Source: Macrocybe gigantea (taxonomy: Eukaryota > Basidiomycota > Agaricomycetes > Agaricales > Callistosporiaceae). Taken from it: a stretch of 64,000 bases of DNA. The notes under the pieces are model-generated. The model ran no database searches. It was not told the DNA's origin and was given only the letters and a program-made list of their open reading frames with translations. This document shows positions 42,879 to 56,061 of this stretch, piece after piece. The stretch spans positions 186,001 through 250,000 of the forward strand of contig SJRY01000022.1 in NCBI GenBank assembly GCA_011319805.1, given 5' to 3'. The position numbers were made by a program, and so were the translations under genes. Within the stretch, counting starts at the first letter, position 1, and each line of letters opens with the position of its first letter.

Positions 42879-44755
42879 TCACTGACAAAGCTCTGCTGTC
42901 AAAGATAATTTTCCGTCTTGCAACGGCCACGCATCGGCCAAATGGTCCCTCTCCTTCTGGGAGAGAGCCGAGTCCAGGGCGACCTGCTTCGCTTCCTCAA
43001 TTGCACGTTTCGCCGCTTCGTATTCGGCCACTTCGACGATTCCGTCGCTGTCTGATGGGATACCCAAACTCTCGAGCAATTCGTCACACATGGTCGTATT
43101 TTGTCCGAGCTGCTCCATCTCCTGCTCGTTTCGCTCTTTGTCTGAGTCGGATATATAGAATGGGAAAGGCGTGAGGGGCGCGCCGTCCTCGTCGACGCCA
43201 ACTACGAGATTCCAGAGGCTGCGAGTCGTCAAAAAGCTGTGCAGAACAATCGGGATGCCTTCCGTCATGCCACGGCTGATGGCAAGCGCCGGCTGGGTCA
43301 CCAACCGCTTCGCCTGAACCCCCTTTAGGCCATACAGGTCTTCCGCCAGCCAGGGATCGTTGCGATGCATGATGATTTCATGCAATCGCTGCCGCCATAT
43401 GCGGCGATGCGCGAGCTGGACAGATTGTTCTCTTTCTCGTTCAATGTACCAACTTCAGCAGCAAGCTCCGGGAGATTTTCATCAGATAGTTTAACGAGTG
43501 GATGCCCTTGAGCGGTGTATGCGGGGGGAACATCGAATTGCATAAAGTCTGGCGCGACCAGGGCTCCTTGCCAATCGATAACGCCCTTCAACTCGCATGA
43601 CTGCGTCGATTCACTCACAAGAATATTGCTCGCGTGAAGATTCGGGTGCCAAAGGGTGTAGGGTACGTGAGGTGGGGTCAAATGTGGGACAAGCTTCTCG
43701 TAATCCGAGATGAGACGATGGTACGTTGCGTGGGTTGAGGGGTCTGGATTCACATCGATTGCAGCCCGTGCGCAGGCAGCAAAGGCACGCATGTAAGAGT
43801 GCACGTCTGGCCAAGGGCCTCTGTCGATATCCAACGCAGCACGTCCGCCAACCGCTTCGCCTGAACCCCCTTTAGGCCATACAGGTCTTCCGCCAGCCAG
43901 GGATCGTTGCGATGCATGATGATTTCATGCAATCGCTGCCGCCATATGCGGCGATGCGCGAGCTGGACAGATTGTTTCTCTTTCTCGTTCAATGTACCAA
44001 CTTCAGCAGCAAGCTCCGGGAGATTTTCATCAGATAGTTTAACGAGTGGATGCCCTTGAGCGGTGTATGCGGGGGAACATCGAATTGCATAAAGTCTGGC
44101 GCGACCAGGGCTCCTTGCCAATCGATAACGCCCTTCAACTCGCATGACTGCGTCGATTCACTCACAAGAATATTGCTCGCGTGAAGATTCGGGTGCCAAA
44201 GGGTGTAGGGTACGTGAGGTGGGGTCAAATGTGGGACAAGCTTCTCGTAATCCGAGATGAGACGATGGTACGTTGCGTGGGTTGAGGGGTCTGGATTCAC
44301 ATCGATTGCAGCCCGTGCGCAGGCAGCAAAGGCACGCATGAGTGAGAAGACGCGGTTAAAAGTTCCTATCCAGCATTGAAAGATGCGAATGGCTTGTGGA
44401 GGGACACACACACCATCTTGGACTTTATCGAACGAGGTGCACTTTGTGGCACTTGCAGCTCGTACCGCTACGTCGACGAATGCTTGAACATTGAAAGGAA
44501 CATATCGAATGGCTCGCTCTGAAAGGACATTAGTCAAGTTCTGGTCGTGGACAGGCAAATGGGACTGACGCCGTTCGTCGTTGTAAAGCCAACGATGTGT
44601 GGTTACGGCAAAAAGTTCCTGCTCCCCTGGATACTGTCATCATAAACGTACTGAGTGAAGGAAAGTTACTGACCGCTTGCGTCGAGGTAAAATGAACGTC
44701 GGAAAGGTGAAGAGAAGGACAAGACGCGCAGGCCGCGCCATGAATGAGAGATCAT
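42879..44755 (-). CDS. APH-family (Aim9-like) mitochondrial protein, broken by partial tandem duplication and loss of its middle
   Basis: N terminus MISHSWRGLRVLSFSSPFRR (ATG 44755) is a basic presequence-like leader. Then QELFAVTTHRWLYNDE, AIRYVPFNVQAFVDVAVRAA and GTFNRVFSL, the usual start of fungal aminoglycoside-phosphotransferase-fold proteins. The expected middle (nucleotide-binding lobe) is missing. At 44340 the frame jumps to MRAFAACARAAIDVNPDPST, then YTLWHPNLHASNILVSE (catalytic HxDxxxxN-like, here HPNLHASN) and CELKGVIDWQGALVAPDFMQ. This block (493 bp) is then repeated at 43301-43793 before the true C terminus (GMTEGIPIVLHSFLTTRSLW, ending 42879). The piece between copies (RGPWPDVHSY) is the genuine upstream context. 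As it stands it cannot encode the full protein. Confidence 0.65.
43301..43793. repeat. Tandem duplication 1, left copy
   Basis: 493 bp nearly identical to 43848-44340 (offset 547). The only differences noticed are one T fewer near 43433 and one G more near 43530, both in homopolymers. Confidence 0.9.
43848..44340. repeat. Tandem duplication 1, right copy
   Basis: Direct copy of 43301-43793, separated from it by 54 bp. Confidence 0.9.
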
Positions 44756-44807
44756 GAGCAGTTGTAAAAAATTGTAATAAGATTATCTGAAAGCAGCGTA
44801 TGTCAGA

Positions 44808-44898
44808 TGTCCCGTGGCTTAGTTGGTTACGGCGTCCGACTGTTAATACTCTCCGTCTTGCAATCGGAAGATCGAGAGTTCAAGTCTCTCCGGGACAG
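44808..44898 (+). tRNA. tRNA-Asn (GTT) with a 17-nt intron
   Basis: A seven-bp acceptor stem TGTCCCG pairs with CGGGACA, discriminator G. D arm follows. The anticodon stem TCCGA/TCGGA encloses CTGTTAA with anticodon GTT at 44842-44844. An intron of about 17 nt (44846-44862) sits one base 3' of the anticodon, the standard nuclear tRNA intron position. T arm GAGAG-TTCAAGT-CTCTC is perfect. Confidence 0.93.
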
Positions 44899-44902
44899 AT
44901 GG

Positions 44903-44918
44903 TTTCTTTTTGTTTTTT
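44903..44918 (+). terminator. RNA polymerase III terminator of the tRNA
   Basis: T-runs (TTTCTTTTTGTTTTTT) begin 5 bp after the tRNA gene. Confidence 0.8.
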
Positions 44919-44919
44919 G

Positions 44920-45389
44920 TCGAACACGGGGTGCAGTCCAATATAATTGTCACTCGTGGAAGGCAGTGCACATCAGGTCTATGTCTAGGCTTACATTTCT
45001 TTCATCTCGTAAGGTAACGTATATACTACACACAACGGTGAGTATGTACAATATAGTATATCAAATTATGCACACCCTCAGGGCGAAGAAAAGAAATTTG
45101 ACAAAGAAGCAAGAAAAGGAACATGAGATGAAAGCGTAAAAAAAAGAAAACTTGAAAGCAAATCAGGAAAGGGAACTAAGTGGCAATGGGAAAGAAAAGA
45201 CATCCTGACGGAAAAACACGCGGACGAGAGATCCACAGAAGAAAACAGGTATATCGACAGACCAATTAGGGAACGAACTGGACCATATGCAAATCATACC
45301 GAGGCAAAACACAGCACAAAGTCCAAACGTCGTTGCGAAAGCTGAACGGAAGTCCGATCTAATTCACTATAGTCCTAGACATCCCGGGC
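44920..45389. other. Intergenic
   Basis: 470 bp, A-rich, between the tRNA and the 3' end of the kinase gene. Nothing recognised. Confidence 0.4.
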
Positions 45390-48330
<2,941 letters not shown>

Positions 48331-49974
48331 TCACTTGGGAAAAGCGAACAACAGAGATAACTGGAGAGAGATAAGCCACCCAACGGGTCTCTTGTCACGC
48401 TCTTGTTTTGGTCCTTTTTTCTTAATGACCTTTAGCGAGATAAGCAAAAACGTGTCGGCTCGGCGTTAGCTCTTATCGTCCGCAATATACCCACATACCC
48501 AACCTTTCTGTCCAGTTATCTGTATGGGCCTCCGCGAATCGCAGACGGGAGATTCTGGGTGTAATGTATTGTCGCAGGACAAGTCAGTGATGCAGCAATT
48601 ACTTCTACAACCGCGAAAATGGATGACGAGTTTGCTCATGTTTGATTCCGAGACGCCCATTACATAACCACACACAACGCAGAAATGAAGGCTCCCCTGC
48701 TGAGTGAGGCCGCCCGACAAATCGCTGATGCGAATAGTTTTCTAGTATCTACAACCCTCTGTCTCCCATCCTTGCTCAACGCTCAAGCTACCAACAGATA
48801 TATCTGACCCTGATAGCATGCTCGCTCTCTGATCTGACATGAAGAAATGGAACACAAATGGACAGGCCAGCGTCTAATTTTTCAATCGTTATCTGCAATT
48901 CAGCGCCTTCACACGACTATACTTTGCCGGGAATGCCAAGCACGACTTGGCTGCCCAAATACCGAGTTAGCCTTGTCACTTTTGTCCTTGCAAAACGAAT
49001 CCCTGAGTCGATTTTATTTTTAGAAAAATCTATCATCACTGTCCCCTCAAAGTTTGAGCTGTGGCATTGTTGCCAACTTTTCACCGATGAGTCTCAGGCG
49101 ATTAGACATTGGTTTATTCGAATTATCAAAAGCAACACTCTTCCGGCATGCAGCTCTCGTTTTGCGAATTGAGGCACAGCCATGCAGTCTCCACTTCGCG
49201 GCTAGTTTGGGACGATTCTGGACACCATTTCCGTCCATTCTTCTCACCCAAAGTTGCACTACATTCCTTTTGGGCTTCTTTGATGCAGACTACCGAAACT
49301 ATGCAAATCGTCCAAGTCCCTCCGAAAGGTCGGTCAACGTGATCTCACTCCAATTCTGAATGTATTCAAACATTGGAATGGTGAATCAGATGACCATCTG
49401 CTGAAGAGCACCTGGCTGAAATTTGGGAATGCCTTCGACGCAGTCACGTTCTCCTCGTCCCTTCAATCGCCGTTATATCTTTCCGGTCCGTTACCTTATC
49501 ATGTCAAGGGTTTGCAACCCTTTCGCTCCCATCTCACCATTTAAAAAGGGAAAAAGACAGAGACCGTGATTTGTCTATTTAGTATAGATCACCAGCTATG
49601 AACCAGCTCACTTCTGGATTCAGCCGATGGAGGATCGATCCCCTTTCGGTTCGTCTCTACTTCCATTTTCTAAAGACTTGCTTTAGAGCATGGCTCGCCA
49701 ACGGGCTCATAATTGACTAGCAAGGAGGGGCGTTATTAGCTGGGTCAGATACATGCCCCAACATCTTTGGCTGTTATATGATCTGTCCGTGAGCTATCAG
49801 TTTCCGTGAAAGGCCAGACCAGGTTGTAAGAGTAATGGCCACACGACCGAACCCCGAATTTATTTGCCCCCAGATCTCCACTGGCCTCCTACTCCCTCCC
49901 TCCCTCCCCTCCACTCGTTCTTGCCTTTCCAACATCTTACTATCTCTCCTACTCAACTTCCAGCCCTGTTAGTC

Positions 49975-50510
49975 CCCAAGAAGAAGGCGCTCTCATCGAT
50001 ACCGCTGGCCAGACGCCACGCATTGATGCAGGTATATTCTACAACCACCCCGTCCCGATGTCCCAACCACTTTTCTCTCAGCCTGCTCTGTCCTTCCATA
50101 GCTACCCCATCGCCCAGACGCCGTTGACTCTCTGACGATCAAGATCAGTAGAGGGCCTTCCCTACGGGCGCCCAGCTACCAGTCCGCTAAGGCCACCCAA
50201 GCGCAAATACCTCCCCCCTTGGTTCAGAGTCTGCCGTTCTGTGTCTGCAGCATGGGATGAATGTACTCAGTTCGGTGCAGGCGGTATGAGAGTGGACGAG
50301 CACAGGACCCAGACGCTACTCGACTCTTCGATGGCTCGCGGTGAATTACCTGCGAGGACTTACTAGACTGAAAGGAAACAACAAAATGTCTTCCTACAAG
50401 AGAGCGTTACCTCGTTGGACGTACAGGACGACGGACTGGGGCTAAAGATCGTTGAGGTGTCGCACATTCAAATACGAAAGGTGGATGCATACGCCCAGTA
50501 AGTCTTGCAG
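49975..50510 (+). pseudogene. Coding relic with stops, family unknown
   Basis: One frame reads ALIDTAGQTPRIDAGIFYNH, then PVPMSQPLFSQPALSFHSYP up to a stop near 50130. Further open pieces in nearby frames follow (MRVDEHRTQTLLDSSMARGE; VTSLDVQDDGLGLKIVEVSH) separated by stops. The composition is protein-like but I cannot assign it. Confidence 0.25.
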
Positions 50511-50775
50511 AAATGATTTTGAATAATCTCATGAAAATTTGTCCGCTATTTAGAGTCGCTAGTCATCGTGCTACCTAAAGCAGGCCTGATATCGCAAGGA
50601 GTGTTGCACAACACAGCACTGCAATACGAAGCGTCTCCGGAACTGCTATCCACCATTGGTTTTCGACGACGGTAATGGCCGCTCATATGTTAATGTAAGG
50701 ATCTAAGTGCAGGAGAGGCTGAGCGCAACGTCTTGTGAGTGTGTTGACTAGCTAACCTCCCCCGCGGCGCACATA

Positions 50776-51043
50776 ATGCCGTTCCGCGAAACGCCGTGTC
50801 TTCCTCCTTACGGTTTCGCTTTATTCTGCGGTGTCGTCATTCAACCACGCGCGAATAGAATTGAGCCCATTGGTTCAGTCCACAGCCTGCGGTTCGCGTT
50901 CGCTCCTCTTTTTCAACTTGAAGGTGACGCAAGCAACAGGGCTCAGCCAGCAAGTGATTCGGAATCCCGCTCAGGCGGCGATGGCTAGGAAATTGGGCGG
51001 TCGCGGTTTTATGAGTCGAAAGACGGGACGAGAGCATTATTAA
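50776..51043 (+). CDS. Possible small protein, C terminus only recognised as protein-like
   Basis: The frame ending at 51043 reads TGLSQQVIRNPAQAAMARKL then GGRGFMSRKTGREHY, a basic, helix-friendly tail that does not look random. It has no ATG of its own. The ATG at 50776 is in a different frame, so a small intron or an indel is needed. A mitochondrial-type small protein is a guess. Confidence 0.3.
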
Positions 51044-51247
51044 AAGTCAATTATATTATACTGTACTGTATCCTACATGTGTCTACCTACTCTATGAAGT
51101 GGTCGTACATATCGTACATACATGACTTGCTTGTCTTCTTGTAGAAATCGTGGCATTTGAAGATGTCGTGGCAGAATGGACTAAAGTTGTCAGTTGTCTA
51201 AATTCATTGCTTTAACTTTAACCCAAGCACATCTTATACTCTCCGCC

Positions 51248-52160
51248 TCAAGGCATGTATTCTAGACGAGGGACGTCGTATACGCCGGAGACGTCAGATC
51301 CCATGGAAAGGGTGCGTCCTTTGGAATCGATGCTTTTGCTGCCCTCGAGAGTGACAGTGATGGGCGGGCGAGCTGGGGTGGACGTCAATGCGCTTGCTGG
51401 CGGGTGTGACGCCAGGAATGCCGGCGCCATACTTCAAGTCGTGCTCGGACGCTAAATGCATGACCCAAGCTCTGAAATTCAGAAGTATTAGCGACATGGT
51501 TGCCTAGTCATAGAAAGACTTACGACGCAGAAGTGAAGATGAAGCCGACCCAGAGAAGGGCGACGAACGCGACATTCGTGGGCCACTGGCTGTAGACTAC
51601 ACACAAGACCTTGTCAGCTTCTGAGGAGCCGCAGTGAGAGGCGTCTGCTTACCAAACGGTGGGTGGTTATAGTAACTGCTCGTATTGCCACGCAACGTCT
51701 TGTGGCACGCCTCTGACGAATGCCGCCCCGGCACCAACGACGATCTAAGATAAAGAATTCATGAGCAGATCTCTTTATACAGGCTCGACGATGGTGAGCG
51801 TACCGTGCTGGAAAGGACGGCGATGAACAAGCCCGCAGTTATGATAAGAGCAAGTGCCATCCTGGTCGCGTGATACCAAGGAGGGTAGTTCCTGGCGGGG
51901 AAGAAGAGAAGAGAAGAAAAAGTCTGCGCCGAAGATAGTGGCTACCAAGACACCGAAAACGATAGTGAGAATAGTCGTGGCGACGATGCCGTCGTTGTAA
52001 AGGTTGGCTTCGCCGAGGAGGCGTCATGAATATTCTTTTTCAGCTTGTCATATTTGGAGAGGGAGTATGTTGCTGTGCACTATGTTATTGTCAGAGCATC
52101 GTATTAAAGAAGGAAAGGAAGATTATACTTCTGCAGCGAGACAGACCAACATAGCAAGCT
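51248..52160 (-). CDS. Multi-pass membrane protein (about four helices), with apparent frameshifts
   Basis: Coding pieces on minus, in order: ACYVGLSRC, YSLSKYDKLKKNIHDA, LYNDGIVATTILTIVFGVLV (helix), FPARNYPPWYHATRMALALI and ITAGLFIAVLSST (helix), an intron, IVVGAGAAFVRGVPQDVAWQ, then after an intron SQWPTNVAFVALLWVGFIFT (helix) and AWVMHLASEHDLKYGAGIPG. The tail ARPPITVTLEGSKSIDSKGR ends LEYMP at 51248. Three frame changes (near 52010, 51910 and 51400) are needed between pieces that otherwise fit together. Introns at 51782-51750, 51657-51600 and 51530-51480 splice well. No family name; the topology suggests a small plasma-membrane or organelle protein. The N terminus is not resolved. Confidence 0.5.
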
Positions 52161-52362
52161 AAGTGGAAATGTGGTGAGTACATGGCTTAACCGGAGGTCA
52201 ATTTTACGGACTTGGTAGATAACTGACATGGACCAGAGAGACAGCAGCAGGAAAGGAAGAAATAGCAGGGGCGCTTACCGAATCGTTCTGCTCTCAAGCA
52301 CCAGCGACGGTCAAACATACTTTTGTGCCAAAGGCACTCCAGGACATTTCTGACAGGTCGAA

Positions 52363-52878
52363 TCCCCATATCTTTAAGCCCATGGCGCTCCGATACTATG
52401 TCTGACAGCAGACGGACGAAGGGTGCGTCAAATGAACCTGTCAAGGTGTTTAACAGAAAACGGCAACAAAAGGCAATATCAGCAGGTTCAAGGAGATTGT
52501 CGAGGATGTCAATTCGCGATGAGAGGAGATTAAAAAAAAATTGGCAGTATAGACGGATGTCGAACGGACGGGATCGTCAATGTCAGACGGCTTCACGTGC
52601 GATGGCCGTCGGCGATGTCTCAGCCGTGACGGCGCGATCGAGTTGGAGCTCCATCGCGGATCGAAGAATTCAACGAAGAACTTAGAAGTGAATTTGTTTT
52701 ATGAGCGGTTAGAGGGCGTCTTCATTTTATAAAATTACTCACTGACATCGTTATTGTTCTGACTTTTGCACTCGACTCCGCGAGGACACGAAGTTTAGCG
52801 TTGCCAAATACAGCCAAATAAACGTTAATTGTATTCCTGACTAGTGTATTTCGCATAAGCTTCATAGCACGCGCACTC
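52363..52878. repeat. Tandem duplication 3, left copy
   Basis: 516 bp followed directly by a second copy (52879-53392). Differences are mostly small indels in A, G and T runs (for example AAAAAAAAA versus AAAAAA near 52530/53047). Confidence 0.9.
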
Positions 52879-53392
52879 TCCCCATATCTTTAAGCCCATG
52901 GCGCTCCGATACTATGTCTGACAGCAGACGGACGAAGGGTGCGTCAAATGAACCTGTCAAGGTGTTTAACAGAAAACGGCAACAAAAGGCAATATCAGCA
53001 GGTTCAAGGAGATTGTCGAGGATGTCAATTCGCGATGAGAGAGAATTAAAAAATTGGCAGTATAGACGGATGTCGAACGGACGGGATCGTCAATGTCAGA
53101 CGGCTTCACGTGCGATGGCCGTCGGGCGATGTCTCAGCCGTGACGGCGCGATCGAGTTGGAGCTCCATCGCGGATCGAAGAATTCAACGAAGAACTTAGA
53201 AGTGAATTGTTTTATGAGCGGTTAGAGGGCGTCTTCATTTTATAAAATTACTCACTGACATCGTTATTGTTCTGACTTTTGCACTCGACTCCGCGAGGAC
53301 ACGAAGTTTAGCGTTGCCAAATACAGCCAAATAAACGTTAATTGTATTCCTGACTAGTTATTTCGCATAAGCTTCATAGCACGCGCACTCTC
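52879..53392. repeat. Tandem duplication 3, right copy
   Basis: Direct copy of 52363-52878, perfectly head to tail. No gene is recognised inside it; it lies upstream of the membrane-protein gene. Confidence 0.9.
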
Positions 53393-53773
53393 AAGTATAC
53401 GATGTTCTCATCTTCACGGACGTATTTTATTCATGTCATTGCGCTGTTCACGGAGTCTGACTTGTCACAGTGATGTCATACCCCGAGGAGTCGCTGAGGC
53501 CTGAGAACATGTTCACGTTTATAAACCTCCGCCAAGGCCAACTCTCTCTTTCAGTTCACCATGTCGTCTCTCCTATAAGCACCCCTTCTTCTGCGTATCT
53601 CTCTAGCTCAATCGCCGGAGGCACGCCCCAAATCGTCGCAGAGCAGCCTCGGCCCAGCGATCAGATGAGCGTCGGCAGCGGACCAGCTCGTCATCCGATA
53701 ACAAAGCCATGCGACTGCGCGGCGGATGCATTCCATGCCCCGTGCGTCCTTCGCTCTTTAGTCCCACCATAGA

Positions 53774-56050
53774 ATCGGACATTCAACTTTCAGCTTGTTC
53801 AGGATGGCTCACGATGTTGGATCATCCCATACCATTATGCTGTTAATTCCCATAACCGTTACGCTGATTCTATCTGTACAATTTCTGTATGTGTCGTATT
53901 CGCCAACTCCGCCGCCTTTTTACCGTAACAGCCAATCATGTTGTCGTCCACAGGTCTTTAAGTTCTAGATATGGCCCTCGATGAATGTTTCTGCTTCTCT
54001 GGTACCTGCGTTTTCGTTATGCACTTGCATCGCATTATCGGGCTTTCTGTCCTGCACACCGCGTTGCACCTTCTCAGGTCTTTGAAATGCTGTATCATAC
54101 GCTTACGCTATAGTTTTTCTGTTTTTCGCCTGCCTTGTTGAAAGCAGGACCTATTGCGTCACGGAGAAGCCGAAAAATCACTTGGTCATGTATCTCCTCT
54201 TCCTTGAGCCCTCGCTCTGCCTGAATGTTACATGACGTTCGTCCCGAACAGCTATATGTGCCATTCGTTACCGCTTCATTTATAATGTAGCGACATGGGC
54301 GCCGTTGATACTTACTTGCGCGGATTCTAGAACGCCGACTAACTTCCAATTTTCTGTTCTTAATGAGCTTAGCAATGGCGGTGGATAGTGATTGTTCTGC
54401 AACATATCGTTTTTGCCGGGTCGTTTCCAGGATCTTTTTTTCCGTGTCTTTAGTTCAGGCCTAATGTTGTACACTTTCATTACAGAAAAGACCGACATTT
54501 GCATATTTGTTAGGATGAAGCGCTATCGTCACCGCATGTACGCAAATTGGATGACCTCCTTTAACAAGCAGGAGAAGAGAGCCTACCGATGAGACCTAGC
54601 GGAGGCTCTATAGTTGCACCGCATAATATGCCGACTCACCTGGCAAGGGGCACTAACGTAATAGTCAGAGACGTAGTATCCGGCAGTGTTCCTATCCCCG
54701 TAAATAGATAGACAGATGAGATAAGCATGTTTAGATATAAGCCAAGGCCGTCACGTACGAATTTCACTGATGTTCGCCCGATCCTGTAACAGTTGAAGGT
54801 AACGGGCTTGAAAGCAATGAAGAACATCGATATCATGTGAAAGTAATGTGCATGAATCACGTACAGTACCATAAGCATATTGCCCCATTGCTGTGTAGTT
54901 CGTACCGGGTCCAGTTCTGTAAATCACACCATCGCTAGGATGGTGCAAACCGAAGCCTTGACAGCATCCGTGGCTGGAATGGGTGCTGGGGCAGGCGATG
55001 CCATCGCCAACGCGAAAAGCGGCACGAGTGCAAGAGTGAATTTCATCGTGGGTTGGGTTGGTTTCAGTGAATAAGAGGCTGACTGGCTCTTAAGTGGTTG
55101 TGCTGCAATTCCAATGGCTCTTAAATACGTTAAGGACTTGCTTATTGCGCTCGGTTTGGTAAATTGACATGAGGACATGTTCCGGTGAAGAAGTCCAGTA
55201 CGACGAGCACCAAGGTGTCTTTGCACATCAGGTGCAATGCCCACTTATGGCATCGGATCCATAGGTGCCTGCACGAAAATCAATGAAAGGATAGCGTTCA
55301 TCGTCTTTCATGGATGATACACATCTCACCCAGACCTCTCTGGACTTGAACCCTACAGAATGAGCGACTCTATCGGCTCTGTTAGCAGGGCTTCGCAGTA
55401 CATTTCACCCGGGCTAATGGCCTTCGCATCTTCTATGAGTTCTTCCGCCATTATAGTGCTGGTACAAATCAGAGTTTTCTGAATTGAGTCGCATATAGGA
55501 CGCTGATTGCGGGCCTGGAATGCTATCAAAAGTCCAGCAAGGACAATGTCTCGTGCAAACTTGAGAGAAGTTCAAATCTAGGTGCACTTACTATTACCCC
55601 ATTGAATGCTTTTCTTCCGTCTTGAGGGCTTCTGAGCATACAGGATGTCTGGCAAGGTGCCATGTAATGTTGCTGAGAGTTTCGGAAATATGCGTGCCAA
55701 ATCTCACTCTCGCCCGAGAAGCTTTTCAGTGGGGGCCAAGCGGCTGGCCATCCAGGCTCTTCGAGGAGGAATGTCGCTGCGAGCTAGGACAGTCGACAGT
55801 TCTTGGACACAAGTCAAGTGGGTTTCCTGTTGCGAATTGTTATAGCCATGCATGTGGTGAGCTTCCAATTATCCTGTTGAATGGGTCAGGGTGTCACTCT
55901 GAGCATAATGTCGAGGAGACAGGATGGATGGTCGAAACGCCAGATCACAGGATTGGACTAGTCACCCACCTCGCATCGAGCGTCATCCCATTCTGCTAAT
56001 CTCACCTTTTGTGCATAAATTCAAAACACGTTAAATTCCTTTCATTCAAG
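53774..56050. repeat. Segmental tandem duplication, unit 1 (diverged)
   Basis: Homologous to 56062-58080 along most of its length: shared openings (CGGACATTC, then TTCAGC), the SH3-like gene, and a shared block around 55720-55760 versus 57750-57800. Clear divergence and many indels show it is old, unlike the three 500-bp duplications. Confidence 0.7.
54620..55046 (-). pseudogene. Small secreted SH3-like protein, copy 1 (frameshift)
   Basis: ATG at 55046 gives the signal peptide MKFTLALVPLFALAMASPAP. After SVCTI one base is missing relative to copy 2 (near 54945), causing a stop. In the corrected frame it would continue GDGVIYRTGPGTNY and QYAYGT, then after an intron PVTFNCYRIGR, then DRNTAGYYVSDYYVSAPC. 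The pattern (RTGPGTNY, YAYGT, GYYVSDYYV) is that of bacterial-type SH3 domains found in small secreted fungal proteins. Either inactivated or affected by a sequence error. Confidence 0.55.
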
Positions 56051-56061
56051 GGATTTTGTAC

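Noticed and set aside
48466..48720. 84-codon minus frame rich in Cys (CVVCGY, CRSNCC)
   Set aside because: No signal peptide, no regular Cys spacing of a known domain and no splice or promoter support.
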